Shown: positions 34,611 through 44,250 of the stretch, piece by piece
How the letters are laid out: each line of letters begins with the position of its first letter
Numbering within the stretch: position 1 is the first letter of the stretch
NCBI GenBank assembly: GCA_036852015.1
Contig: JAANDG010000035.1
Location: forward strand, 246,501 to 310,500
Reading direction: 5' to 3'
Length of the DNA: 64,000 nt
Source of the DNA: Pelodera strongyloides
Lineage: Eukaryota > Nematoda > Chromadorea > Rhabditida > Rhabditidae
Program-made: the position numbers and the translations under genes
Notes under the pieces: generated by a model
Told to the model about the DNA's origin: nothing
Database searches by the model: none
Seen by the model: only the letters and a program-made list of their open reading frames with translations

Positions 34611-34889
34611 TTATTTCTTAATCACAAGATGTCCATGATAAATGTTGTCTTGTTCATGGCAGACCGTCGGGTTAAATATAAACATAAGATGACATATGAT
34701 TGCTTACATCATAACCGATATTAATTTGCATACAAGGATCTTCCAAGACCGGTCGCTCGACTCTTTAACTCGATTTTGCTATACATACCGTATTTTGAAT
34801 AAATATATATTTTATTCTGGTTGTTCTTATACAACACATTTCTTGAATTGAATTTACAGCAGCCACTACTGAATATATACGTCAATACT

Positions 34890-35130
34890 ATATCGGTTGT
34901 TTTCCAATTGACCAATTGACAAACTACCCCTAAAAGTGCCGTCACAATTTTCTCTTGTAATTAACCTGGATTTATCGACTGGTCCTGGTACTCATTGGGT
35001 TTGTGTTTGTAAGCTGAGAGGTCAAGTGTACTACTTTGATAGCTTTGGAGAAGTTGATGAGTCACCATATCTTTTAAACTGGTTAAAAATAATTTGGGCA
35101 AGTTTCAGGTATCCTGTGAATTATGTAAGT
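34890..35130 (+). pseudogene. Adenain/Polinton-type cysteine protease fragment
   Basis: The frame before and after 34936 contains FSLVINLDLSTGPGTHWV and then VYYFDSFG, the histidine-box pattern (N-D-x-GxHWV ... YFDSFG) of adenovirus-type proteases found in Maverick/Polinton elements. The catalytic Q and C blocks that should follow are missing; the frame continues only into unrelated residues after 35120. An in-frame stop lies just upstream. It is a decayed remnant of a virus-like DNA transposon, and no other Polinton gene (polymerase B, integrase, ATPase, capsid) was recognised nearby. Confidence 0.6.
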
Positions 35131-35209
35131 TTGGTGTGCGTTGAAAAAGTCAGTCATGGCAAATGTACCGCCGCAGCTCGGTGCTCCCTTCAATATGTGA
35201 AGTGATACT

Positions 35210-35310
35210 GTAACCTTTATTCCACCTCCACCACCGCCCGCGTTGGAAGAAAATGCAAATTTTGTGTCGGTTCCTCAATATGACTACAAAAAGAAGCAAA
35301 AAATGGCATG
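35210..35310 (+). other. Short proline-rich open frame after the protease fragment
   Basis: A frame from 35213 reads TFIPPPPPPALEENANF and ends KKKQKMA-TGA near 35310. The composition is protein-like but not assignable. It may belong to the same remnant element. Confidence 0.2.
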
Positions 35311-35951
35311 ACGAAACGCCAGGTTTCAACTAATGCTCTCCAACTGATTATTTTATACATGCGATGATTGCAAGAACAATATGGAAGTGACACGAAATGA
35401 TAATGGAACGGGAACATACACTATTTATGGGGTTTTACACCATTTTAAGTATTAATTCGCAAAATCGTGTAAATTTTGAATACACATTTGAAAGTTATTC
35501 ACATTATAGGAAATGCGCCATGTATTAACGAAGCGAGAACAGATGCACAGTGCACGTACTTTTGAACAAAAAATGGTCCCGTGGCTACCGGTCCTGGTTC
35601 CGTGGCGATCGACCATAAAACTGCCTGTAGATATTCTAGTGGCAAGATACGGTAATTTTTTCGATACTTGCAAGGAAAGTCGGGCATACTTGCAAACCCC
35701 ATTATCAATGACTTTTTTTCAATACAAAGACTTTAGGGCTCAGCAGAGGTCCAATACAATACAATAGCATACATATATAGAGACAATGGGCCTTAAAAAT
35801 CCAATCAAGATGAATTATCGTTTTTTTTTTAGTTTTTAGCCTCGGTAAGGTAGTTTTATGCCGTCCTTTAGTAAATGCGACACGAACAAGAGAAATATCA
35901 TTTATCGTCACAATGAAATATAAGATAATCATAGTATAGTATAATCATAGA

Positions 35952-36055
35952 CGTCTCTTGAGCTCTGGATCTTCTCGTGAGGGGCTTAAGTATCAGTGTC
36001 GGGCGTCTCTTGAGCTCTGGATCTTCTCGTGAGGGGCTTAAGTATCAGTGTCGGG
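35952..36055. repeat. Perfect 52-bp tandem duplication
   Basis: Two identical copies (35952-36003 and 36004-36055) starting CGTCTCTTGAGCTCTGGATC. It lies inside the last coding exon of the minus-strand gene and, being not a multiple of three, changes its reading frame. Confidence 0.95.
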
Positions 36056-37649
36056 CTGCGCCTCCTCGTGGCTCTTCCGGCTTCTGGAAATATCATGTTT
36101 AATACAGTTAATTGGAAAATGTTTATACAATTAGAAATGGAATGTATTGCGTGGTGAAACGTCACTGGTTTACCCAAGGCCATGAACTATGAACAATAAA
36201 CTTAAGGCACAAATTATGATACACTGTTTTCTAAGAACTCTGTCCTTACGTTACCTTTACACTTTTTCCGTCCCTTCTTCGCAGGTAACCCCTCAGTTTC
36301 TGCTCGAAATCCTTTTTCGCCGCCATAATTTCCTAAAACGAATTATTATGAAGAGACTTCAGAAGCATTACTGTGAAAACCACATTTCTTTACACATCGA
36401 ACTTGCAGTATCCCCAGCAAACTGTTCGTCCAGGTACCGTAGTGGGAACCAATTTTTCTTTTTGGGCATTACGGTATTGTAAACACATTGTTTTAATTGT
36501 TTTAATCAGCTTAACTTCAAAAAGTGAATACATATTCCCTTTAACTAGCGCAGGACACGAAAAGTGTTCATACAGCTGCTTCCATTTTTCTTCGTACTTT
36601 CTTTGTCGTTTTTCAAGCGCCGCTCGGTGCCTATGTTGGTCATAGAAGACTATTTTTACTTACTCTTAGCAGCTGATTATCAGGTACTCTTAGCAACAGA
36701 TCTTAGCACTTTTAATCAGTACCAATCAATGACTCCGCTGTCCACTACACGAGTTATTCATTCTTTGATTCATCTTTCAACTTTTGAACCAACAATGTCA
36801 ACACCTGCTAATGATTATTGTGTGTGGGTGCCGGTAGCGTAATCGGGTAACGCATTGTCCAAACCAAAGATGCGGGTTCGATTCCCGCCCGACCGAAACT
36901 TCAATTTTTCATTTCGCAGTTCAAATTCATAAAACCGGCCAAGGGCGGCCTTAAAGCGAAATGCTAGCCCCTTTGGAAAATTTGCATATGATAAGCAAAT
37001 CCTATGTATCCTATGCTAATTTTGCACAATTGCCGTGGACGATCGTACAAAATTAGCATAGGATACATGGGATGTGCTTATCATATGTAAATTTCCCAAA
37101 GGGGCTAGCATTTCACTTTAAAGTTCGCTCTAGCATTTCGCATCGTCCACGGCAATCGTACAAAATTAGCATAGGATACATAGGATTTGCTCATCATATG
37201 CAAATTTTCCAAAGAAGCTAGCATTTCGCTTTAAAGGGATGGGTTCACTACAAAATCACCTTGTTTTTATGCTTTAGTTTGATTGTACAAAGGAAAACTT
37301 AAACAAAGAACATAAAAAATATTCCTTGAATTATTCCCTAGGGAAGATATTAGGTAAAAAAGATGAGTATTGATCGACCTTCCGATAAAGTTGTACTGCA
37401 AGATAAACTAAGGAAGCTAAGAGATATGGCTGAAACACACTGTTTTGAGCAAAATAAACTGTAGTCTTCATCGTTTATTTTACTTAAAACAATTAAAACA
37501 AATTTCTGTGTACAGTAACTTACGCGATATGATGCCCCTAGGCTCCTGGCTGTTTGCACGGAAGTTTCACTGCATTGGGTAACGTCCTCTTTCACTGGCT
37601 CAACTTTGCGCAGCTTCTCCTTTTGTCTAACTTCCCGTTCAATCGTGAA
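35986..37649 (-). CDS. 3' part of an unidentified charged, coiled-coil-like protein gene
   Basis: Exons: 37649-37524 (42 codons, phase 0, contains EREVRQKEKLRKVEPVKED), about 36640-36546 (HRAALEKRQRKYEEKWKQLY), 36332-36290 (EIMAAKKDFEQKLR) and 36083-35986 (basic, stop TAA at 35988-35986). The last three join in phase; a further exon must lie between the first two, because their phases do not fit. Composition is K/R/E-rich, suggesting helical coiled coil. No family recognised. The 5' end is not found; a possible exon (43812-43727, with KAIKGGPESNLEPAKSES) is too far away to link. The 52-bp duplication sets the present C-terminus. Confidence 0.6.
36826..36897 (+). tRNA. tRNA-like, degenerate
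   Basis: Perfect T arm GCGGG-TTCGATT-CCCGC and a D arm GCG...CGC, but the acceptor stem (GGTGCCGG against CCGACC) and anticodon stem (CATTG/CAAAG) do not pair properly. Likely a tRNA-derived repeat. Confidence 0.4.
36951..37121. mobile_element. MITE family B
   Basis: TTAA-AGCGAAATGCTAGCC to GGCTAGCATTTCACT-TTAA, a full hairpin as at 2966-3152. Confidence 0.85.
37122..37290. mobile_element. Half MITE B joined to a family D left end
   Basis: 37122-37234 is the right half of a family B hairpin ending TTTCGCT-TTAA. That same TTAA starts AGGGATGGGTTCACTAC, a family D left end whose right end I could not find. Another D-like left end is at 37697. Confidence 0.7.
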
Positions 37650-38236
37650 CTGCAAGCGACAGAAACATTATGCTTAAAGCTCAAAAGCAGAAACCTTTAA
37701 AGGGTTAGGTTCACCTCAAATTGCCCCTTTTTATAATCTCGATTGATAGTGTAGCATATAACTGTCAAAATTCGAAAGCTGCAGTAAATTTCCTTTGCTC
37801 CTCGACCCAGGATCAAGCTCGAAAGCTAAGCTGCCATGACTTTAGAAAATATCTTCCTACCGAGCCGTAGTTAAACGGTATGCACGGACCTTATATTCAC
37901 CCTCTATCTATCAAAGCAATCTCTGTACCTGAAACATAGTCACGCGTTTCGAACTTGTAACACATTTGACCTACCGTCTGACTTCGACTATGGTACGCCA
38001 GTTGTTTTATAAAGTAGAGGTAGCTTAGTTTTGAGCTTGAACGTGTGCAATTTACGCATTTTGACTGTCATAGGACATACTACCGAATACCTTGAAGACC
38101 GATTATGCGCCTTACAGTTGTAAGACTTGGGGAGGTCTTACAACAAAAATATTTCTTGAAACATTTCGTGCTATCCCCCTCAGTAAGTTAGACGTGGGCA
38201 GGACTCACTTGGTCATTCTCAATTATATTCACTTGA

Positions 38237-38395
38237 TACTATGTTACCATTGGTTGAATTTTTAACTGTTGTATTGTTATGCTTAAATTACTATGTTACC
38301 ATTGGTTGAATTTTTAACTGTTGTATTGTTATGCTTAAATTACTATGTTACCATTGGTTGAATTTTTAACTGTTGTATTGTTATGCTTAAATCAC
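38237..38395 (+). repeat. Three 52-bp tandem repeats before LINE ORF1
   Basis: Units with ATGTTACCATTGGTTGAATT starting at 38241, 38293 and 38345, nearly identical. Position 60 bp upstream of the ORF1 start recalls 5' monomer promoters of some LINEs; that role is an inference. Confidence 0.85.
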
Positions 38396-38452
38396 ATTCG
38401 CCTGTGTGCACTGGCCGCGTGCGGTTGCACTCTCCGCGTCTCTCGCCAAAAA

Positions 38453-39569
38453 ATGTCCCGCATTATTAGTCCTCCTACCACACCCATTTCCCGACCCGAT
38501 ACTTCTATTCGCCAAATTATTCAATCCACTATCACCGAATTATTCTCTGAACTGAAGACCCATGTTCGAGAAGAAATCACGGAAGCTTTCCGCCGAAACG
38601 AACTCAAGGATCACTTCGTCATATTGAACTTGGAGGAAAACGATCGGGTGAGTGAAGAGTTTGATATTATTTCAAAAATCATGTCTCTTTCTAAATGCTC
38701 ACCCGATTCGTTTCGCATTATTGGTCGTTTGGGAAGGTCTAAAACCCCCAGACCTATTCTCTGCTCAATGAATGCTGGTTTTCGCGTTCCCTTTTTTAAA
38801 GGATCGCAGTCACTACAAATTCGTATTTTTTATTCGCTTTTCATTAACTGTTCAAGTATGTGAAGAAAACGACGATTCCAGCGCCAAAGTACGGCAAAAC
38901 GAACTCAGGGAGAGAAATCCCTGTTTATGACTTTTACTTATATACCGTAGTTTATAATTGCCCGTATAGAGTTTCATAATAAATACCCTTCAGTGATAAA
39001 CCACGCGCCAGGTGTAACACTGCAGGCTGTTTACTCTCCAAGTACCCCAGGCAATTGCATATATGCACCGGCGTCGGTCATTTATCAAAACTCATTCTCA
39101 TTGATTTCTCTCCCTGAGTTCCATTTTATGTGGATTTTTATGGGCTGCATATTGTTTTATAAATCTGCTTGCATCTAATGAAAATCGAATAAAAAAGTTG
39201 ATTTTGAAGTGACTGCCTTCCTTTAAGGAACTTGCCGACAAGATGAAGAAGTACCCCGAACTCGCTCATCTGAATGTTCGCCGTGCGGAAACCCCGAAAC
39301 AGCGCCATGAAGGTTTCCTCCTTCGGCAAGAAGCTCGTCTACGTGCCCAATCCAAGGAAGAACCTGTGACGTCATCGCGACCTTTGACCTCACCGACAAT
39401 TGAACAAGCCCGCGAGGATAATTTTTGTCAATTGTCCCCTGTTGTGTCGCAATTGCCCGAAGATAATGAGTCAATTGTTGAAACCAATCAATCTTTCACA
39501 TCGAATGTTTCTGATAGTGAGGAGTGCGATTATACAACTAGTATGCAACTTGAAATTTTTGCTAAATGA
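38453..39569 (+). pseudogene. LINE ORF1 protein interrupted by a MITE
   Basis: ORF1 of a CR1/L2-like non-LTR element: RNA-binding chaperone of the retrotransposon particle. ATG at 38453. A helical N-terminal region (VREEITEAFRRNELKDHFV) is followed by the typical domain with RIIGRLGRSKTPRPIL, then after the insertion ELADKMKKYPELAHL and a C-terminal ETPKQRHEGF stretch, stop at 39567-39569. 38453-38799 and 39227-39569 together give 690 nt, in frame, 229 aa. The MITE (38800-39222) and one TTAA copy are the only disruption. No ORF2 (endonuclease/RT) follows; the element is 5'-retained and missing its ORF2. Confidence 0.75.
38800..39222. mobile_element. TTAA-flanked MITE inside LINE ORF1
   Basis: Ends AGGATCGCAGTCACTAC and the inverse of AGGAAGGCAGTCACTTC, with TATTTTTTATTCG-like wording inside both arms. 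TTAA copies at 38796-38799 and 39223-39226. Family not seen elsewhere in the window. Confidence 0.85.
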
Positions 39570-39724
39570 CTTAATGAAGTCGTAGAAAAATTAAACAACT
39601 TTTATAGTAACCGTTGAGTATTCAGTCATGTTTTGTTATACGTATAGAAGTACAAACAAGTTTACAAGTTTATACAGTATTGATATATTTCTCAACTTTC
39701 CACCTTTGTTGGTGTGTGCTGAAA

Positions 39725-39905
39725 AGCTAATAAATGTTCAAATGTTCAAATGTTCAAATATTGTTACTTGTTGTTGTTGATACATCGACATTTTATTAAT
39801 TTGTACTTTACTTCTCATTAGCAATTTTCGGTACCTCTATTATTGAGTTCCGCCCATATGGGTGCGTGGTTATGCTAATAAATGTTAAATGTTAAATGTT
39901 ATATC
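39725..39905 (+). repeat. Two LINE/SINE-like 3' tails
   Basis: GCTAATAAATGTTCAAATGT repeated as TTCAAATG units (39727-39762), and GCTAATAAATGTTAAATGTT (39871-39900). Short repeat tails of this kind mark 3' ends of CR1-like elements; the first presumably ends the ORF1-bearing copy. Confidence 0.6.
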
Positions 39906-40025
39906 AGTTGTTGTCTCGCCAACAGCGCAGCTCGCAACTACGCCATGAAGACCCCTACACCTTGCGAAGCTATTCCATGCACGTCCAAATGATGTATCCA
40001 TCGGGTCTGCTCTGGGCATATTACT

Positions 40026-40115
40026 CGGCTGGCCGGTGCCCCTTACGCGGCTGGCCGGTGCCCCCTACGCGGCTGGCCGGTGCCCCCTACGCGGCTGGCC
40101 GGTGCACCCCTGCGC
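40026..40115. repeat. 22-bp GC-rich minisatellite, four units
   Basis: Units of CGGCTGGCCGGTGCCCCCTACG. The core CGCGGCTGG is the inverse of the CAGCCGCG motif in the GC-rich block at 25400-25630. Confidence 0.85.
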
Positions 40116-41361
40116 GGTTAGCACTCCCATGCAAAAAAAAAAAAAAAGGAGTGCGCAAACAGATATATAGACAGTGAAACTTACTCATTTACTACCAATT
40201 CCGCAAGACAAATGCACCGAACAGGAAGCGCCTTAGTCCACTCGGCCATAATGCTTATGCCGGATATACGAAAATAAATATTAGGTCACCGCGGATATAG
40301 ACGAAATTGCGCGGCTATGTGTGGCTGGTCGGACATGAAATGTAATTTATGGGGCTTAGCAAAATGTTTTAGATTTACACAACACCTTTTTTTTTGCATA
40401 CAGATACAAAAAAAATTTCGTGATTTTTTTCAGTATCTACTCATTTTTTAATGTTTTTTTTTCATTAATAAAAATGTTTACCGTTCTTGACGAAAAAATC
40501 CCGAACTGGCTTTAAAAACTTAGCCTTAAAAAATTTAAACTTACCTTTTTAGAATAAGTGGTCACGGTGGGGCGCGAGGCACCGGATTCACGAACCGCGT
40601 CCATTATCGACGATCCGCTATAGAAACACTTTCGAAGTGTCCTAATCTTTTCCGGTTTCAGACACTAAAATAACATACGTGTTTTGTAATAAATATACTA
40701 AAGTTGACCCATCGGATCTCTTATGTGAGAGAGGCTTTTCGGTGCTGTTGCACTTAGGGGGAGGGGGCATAACCGTAGAATTAACAATTTTTAAGTTTCT
40801 TGTGGGCTTCTCCCTTTAAAACATATCTACATATCCCGAGCACATTGTTAGCCCGATTGCGGGCCTAATTTTACTCGTTGGTCATCAATTTGGTTAAAGT
40901 TGTTATTTTCATCTGAATAGATAGATAATATAAAATATTTACCCTGGTTTTACACAGCTACCAACTTTTACACCTTTTGTGGGGTGAGGGGGTTCCGGGC
41001 CGGGATCGAACCAGTGACCGGTGGCGTGATCAATTGGCCATCCTCGAGGGAAGTTTATTATTTATTACTGCAGGAAAGTGTATTACTAACCTGTGTCGTC
41101 CCTCGCTCTCTTTTAGCCTGGAAGTCTTCGTATTGTTTTTTTGCTGCATTCGTATGGGACGATTTTGTTGACTAAAGCAAAACAATAATGTTGGACAAGA
41201 CAAGGAGAACCAAAAAAATGCGGACACCTGTGTCAGTCACAGACAAACGAAGAAAATTTCCGCTTTCTAGATGTGCTTCAGTTTTATGTTCTAGTAGTAA
41301 TACTTTATTCCAACGATTGGCAGAGCATGCACACGAAACGCTATTTTGGGTGCCATTAAAG

Positions 41362-41401
<40 letters not shown>

Positions 41402-42417
41402 AAGTGGGCGGGGCCTCAATAATTATTTTTTTCGGCCATTTGAACATATGAAAATTGGGATAAACGACTACGGCCATTCCACTCCTTACATATTCTATGA
41501 TGCATTGCTTAAGTTCTCACCATTTTAGTTTTACAAGGAGACTGTATTGTCAGTGCGGCGCTCTGACAATGCAGTCAGACATGTTAATTCCTTAGCCTTT
41601 AGCATTAGCAGCAACTGCGAATCCATCGTTTGGGGCCGTATACAAGTATAAGGAAAGGCTTGTGGAGAATTTGTCCCACTATTTTTCTCTCACCTCCCAC
41701 TGGTAGGAGTGGTAGGCATGGAGCATGCTCCAAGCTTTCGTGCAAACGACCACTGATAGTACTGACCTACTGACCAATAGAAACGCTGACGACTGTTAGC
41801 TCCTGCTCAGCCTATCAATGTGAAAGTACTTTCCAAACCCGAAAAAAATAGCTAGGCCTAAGCTCCCCGTCGGTATCACAGAAAATCCAAGTGTACCGGT
41901 ACCGGCTGTTACAAAAATTTGACTGTTACCTTTAGATTAGTCAGTTTATTTTGCCTATTTACATTAGTTAAGCAAGTATTTGAACAATTCTGACGCCCCA
42001 TTTTTTTGGTTCTGCTTGTTTTAACGTTCTATAAAATGCTGAATTTTCAGCATATTGATTTTTAAAGGGAGCAGTCGGGTTAGTTTTGCCGTTTCTGCAT
42101 TTTGCACGACTACAGTACGCCATATATTATATACATAAAGGATTTTTCACTTTTTGCGCGTTATAAAAACGGACCAAAAACTTCAACTTTACTCTTTTCG
42201 CAGCTATTTCTTAAATATTATTCATTGAAGAATGAGCGATTTGTTCGGGACCACAGCTCCGAGCCAGCGTAGCATAAATTGAGCAATGCTCAGCTTTAAG
42301 ATACTTTATAATTTGGGTAAGACCACCCACTTTTTGATGTTAACTCAGTCTATAATAGTGGAACAAACAGTTGATTATTAAAAAAAAATTATGTGAAACT
42401 GGTAGATTTGCAATTCT
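40116..42417. other. Gene-poor stretch
   Basis: No convincing gene. It holds a minus-strand tRNA-like piece near 40985-41060 (box B GGTTCGATCCC), a 36-G run (41364-41399) and a weak candidate minus exon near 41225-41305 whose phase I cannot place. Confidence 0.5.
41364..41399. repeat. Run of 36 G
   Basis: Uninterrupted poly-G; on either strand it could form a quadruplex. The length is likely approximate. Confidence 0.9.
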
Positions 42418-43470
42418 AAATTCGAGCACATTACCATAAATACGTAAGAATTCAGTTGCCCACGATGCGTTTCAAAAACCGGCTGGTACTTCGCTTTAAA
42501 TAGAAAAAAGTAAAAGATTTCTTGGTGAAAGTAAGCAAACTCACACGTAAAATAATGTGCGAGTGTCCTATATGTGACATTTGATCTAAAATTTCTTCTT
42601 TTACTGGGATTCAGTATGCAAATGTGTAGATTGAACACATTCTTTTGAATACAATAATGTACGCTTCAAAAGTAAATTCGCTTTCAAAGTGTGCTCCTGC
42701 ATTCAATGGTGGTTCCGCAAGTGTCAAATCTGACGAGTTTATCTCACAATCAGAGGCCGGTTTCACAAAAATTTAACTCCGGGGTACCCTAACCCAGCCT
42801 CGCGAGAGAGAACCCCATTTCACAAAATTTTAACCCGGGATAACTCTATCCCGAGCAGGGGTAAAGTTAACCCATGACCTCTCTTTCCAACTGCTAGCTC
42901 GAACAAAGAGATTTGTTTGCAATCTTTGACAATAGGAAAGATTTTAATAGTATTTTTAATGTATATTTATATTCTCTTTATATTTTATAAAAAGAACTAC
43001 GTTTGTGAATATTTTGTGTTGAGTATTTTTCATATTTTTTTTCAATTTTGGATTAATTTATGATAAGTCAGACAAAACAAGTATAAATAAAAACGAAATA
43101 TACTAGCAGTTGAACTCTCGCTTCACATAACACATAACGCCTTCTTATATAACAAATTAAGTGGAAATTCAGAGTGCCGTATGGGTTTATGCAAGCTAGA
43201 AACCGATACACAGTGCCAAGGTTACATAAAGTGCTGCGTACTCAGCACAACGTTGTATTTCAGGATGCGCAGCCAAAAGGATAGTGCCGGGTTAGCCACC
43301 CTGCGGCGGTAAATCTTTGTGAAATGGGTGGAGGGTTAGCAGGTTAGCTACCCCACGGGGCTGCCACCCTGAGGATAAAGTTAACCTATCCCAACCGGAG
43401 TTAAATTTTTGTGCAACCGGCCTCAGGAGTTCTAATTGTAAGTAGAGTGGACGACGAGTTCCTTTTTGCA
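42418..43470. repeat. Segmental duplicate of 29640-30105
   Basis: Carries the right half of a family A MITE (to 42499) and then the same unique sequence as the first copy. It is split at 42754 by an inverted-repeat element and resumes at 43428 with AGAGTGGACGACGAGTTC. Confidence 0.85.
42754..43423. mobile_element. Inverted-repeat DNA element, 4-bp duplication TCAG
   Basis: Ends AGGCCGGTTTCACAAAAATT and the inverse; inner CTCCGG/CCGGAG mirrored. TCAG at 42750-42753 and 43424-43427. The other copy of the duplication has a single TCAG, giving the empty site. 670 bp, AT-rich core, no transposase. Confidence 0.85.
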
Positions 43471-43509
43471 AACAAGACGGCTAACGCCGCCTACGGCGAC
43501 CTGAAAAGT

Positions 43510-43684
43510 TTAAAGCGAAATACCAGCCGGTTTTTGAAACGCATTGCGTACACCTACTCTCTTATGCAGCATGAGCAAAAATCCGAATAAAAACTAGACC
43601 CCAATTAGACCCCACTTTGCATAAATGCATAGGAATGCAAGCACATGAGATGCGTTTCAAAAACCGGCCGGTATTTCGCTTTAA
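43510..43684. mobile_element. MITE family A
   Basis: TTAA-AGCGAAATACCAGCCGG to CCGGCCGGTATTTCGCT-TTAA, 175 bp. Confidence 0.88.
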
Positions 43685-44250
43685 AATGCAGGAACAGTAA
43701 GCACACTTGTGTGAAACGTTTGTAACGTTATCTTGAAAAATCATGAAATAAGATTCGGATTTCGCTGGCTCAAGATTGGACTCCGGCCCTCCTTTTATAG
43801 CCTTTAGATATCCTAATTTTCGTTTCGTTCCGACAGACAAAAAAGTAAACTCTTTCTCCTTTATATAATAAGATTGCTCGACGACGCACTGTCTAGGACA
43901 CCCTTCTTTGTTATAAAGCGATAAATTAGAGCTGATAAAAACACGAAAAATGTAAAACCTTTTATTGTAAGACAAGAACGAAACGTTATTAGGTTTCCAT
44001 CCACTATGATAAATATAAATATATAATAAATAACACACATCCGGTAGCGATCTACACTTGAGCTCAACAAGATGATAATTAAAACCCAAGTCATTAATTT
44101 GTAGTAAATAATATAGGAAAGAAAGTAGAACTAAACAACTCCAGTAAATTTTGATTTTTGATGCTTGTATTGCATAGTAATAAGCTAAATGTGTACAGGT
44201 TAATTAATTATGATGGCTTGATTCACGTTGGCTCCTTTATTGAAACGGCT

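Noticed and set aside
20398..36897. Functional tRNA genes
   Set aside because: The candidates (20398-20473, 28388-28463, 36826-36897, and minus-strand pieces near 41060 and 49975) have good box B but fail in acceptor or anticodon stems.
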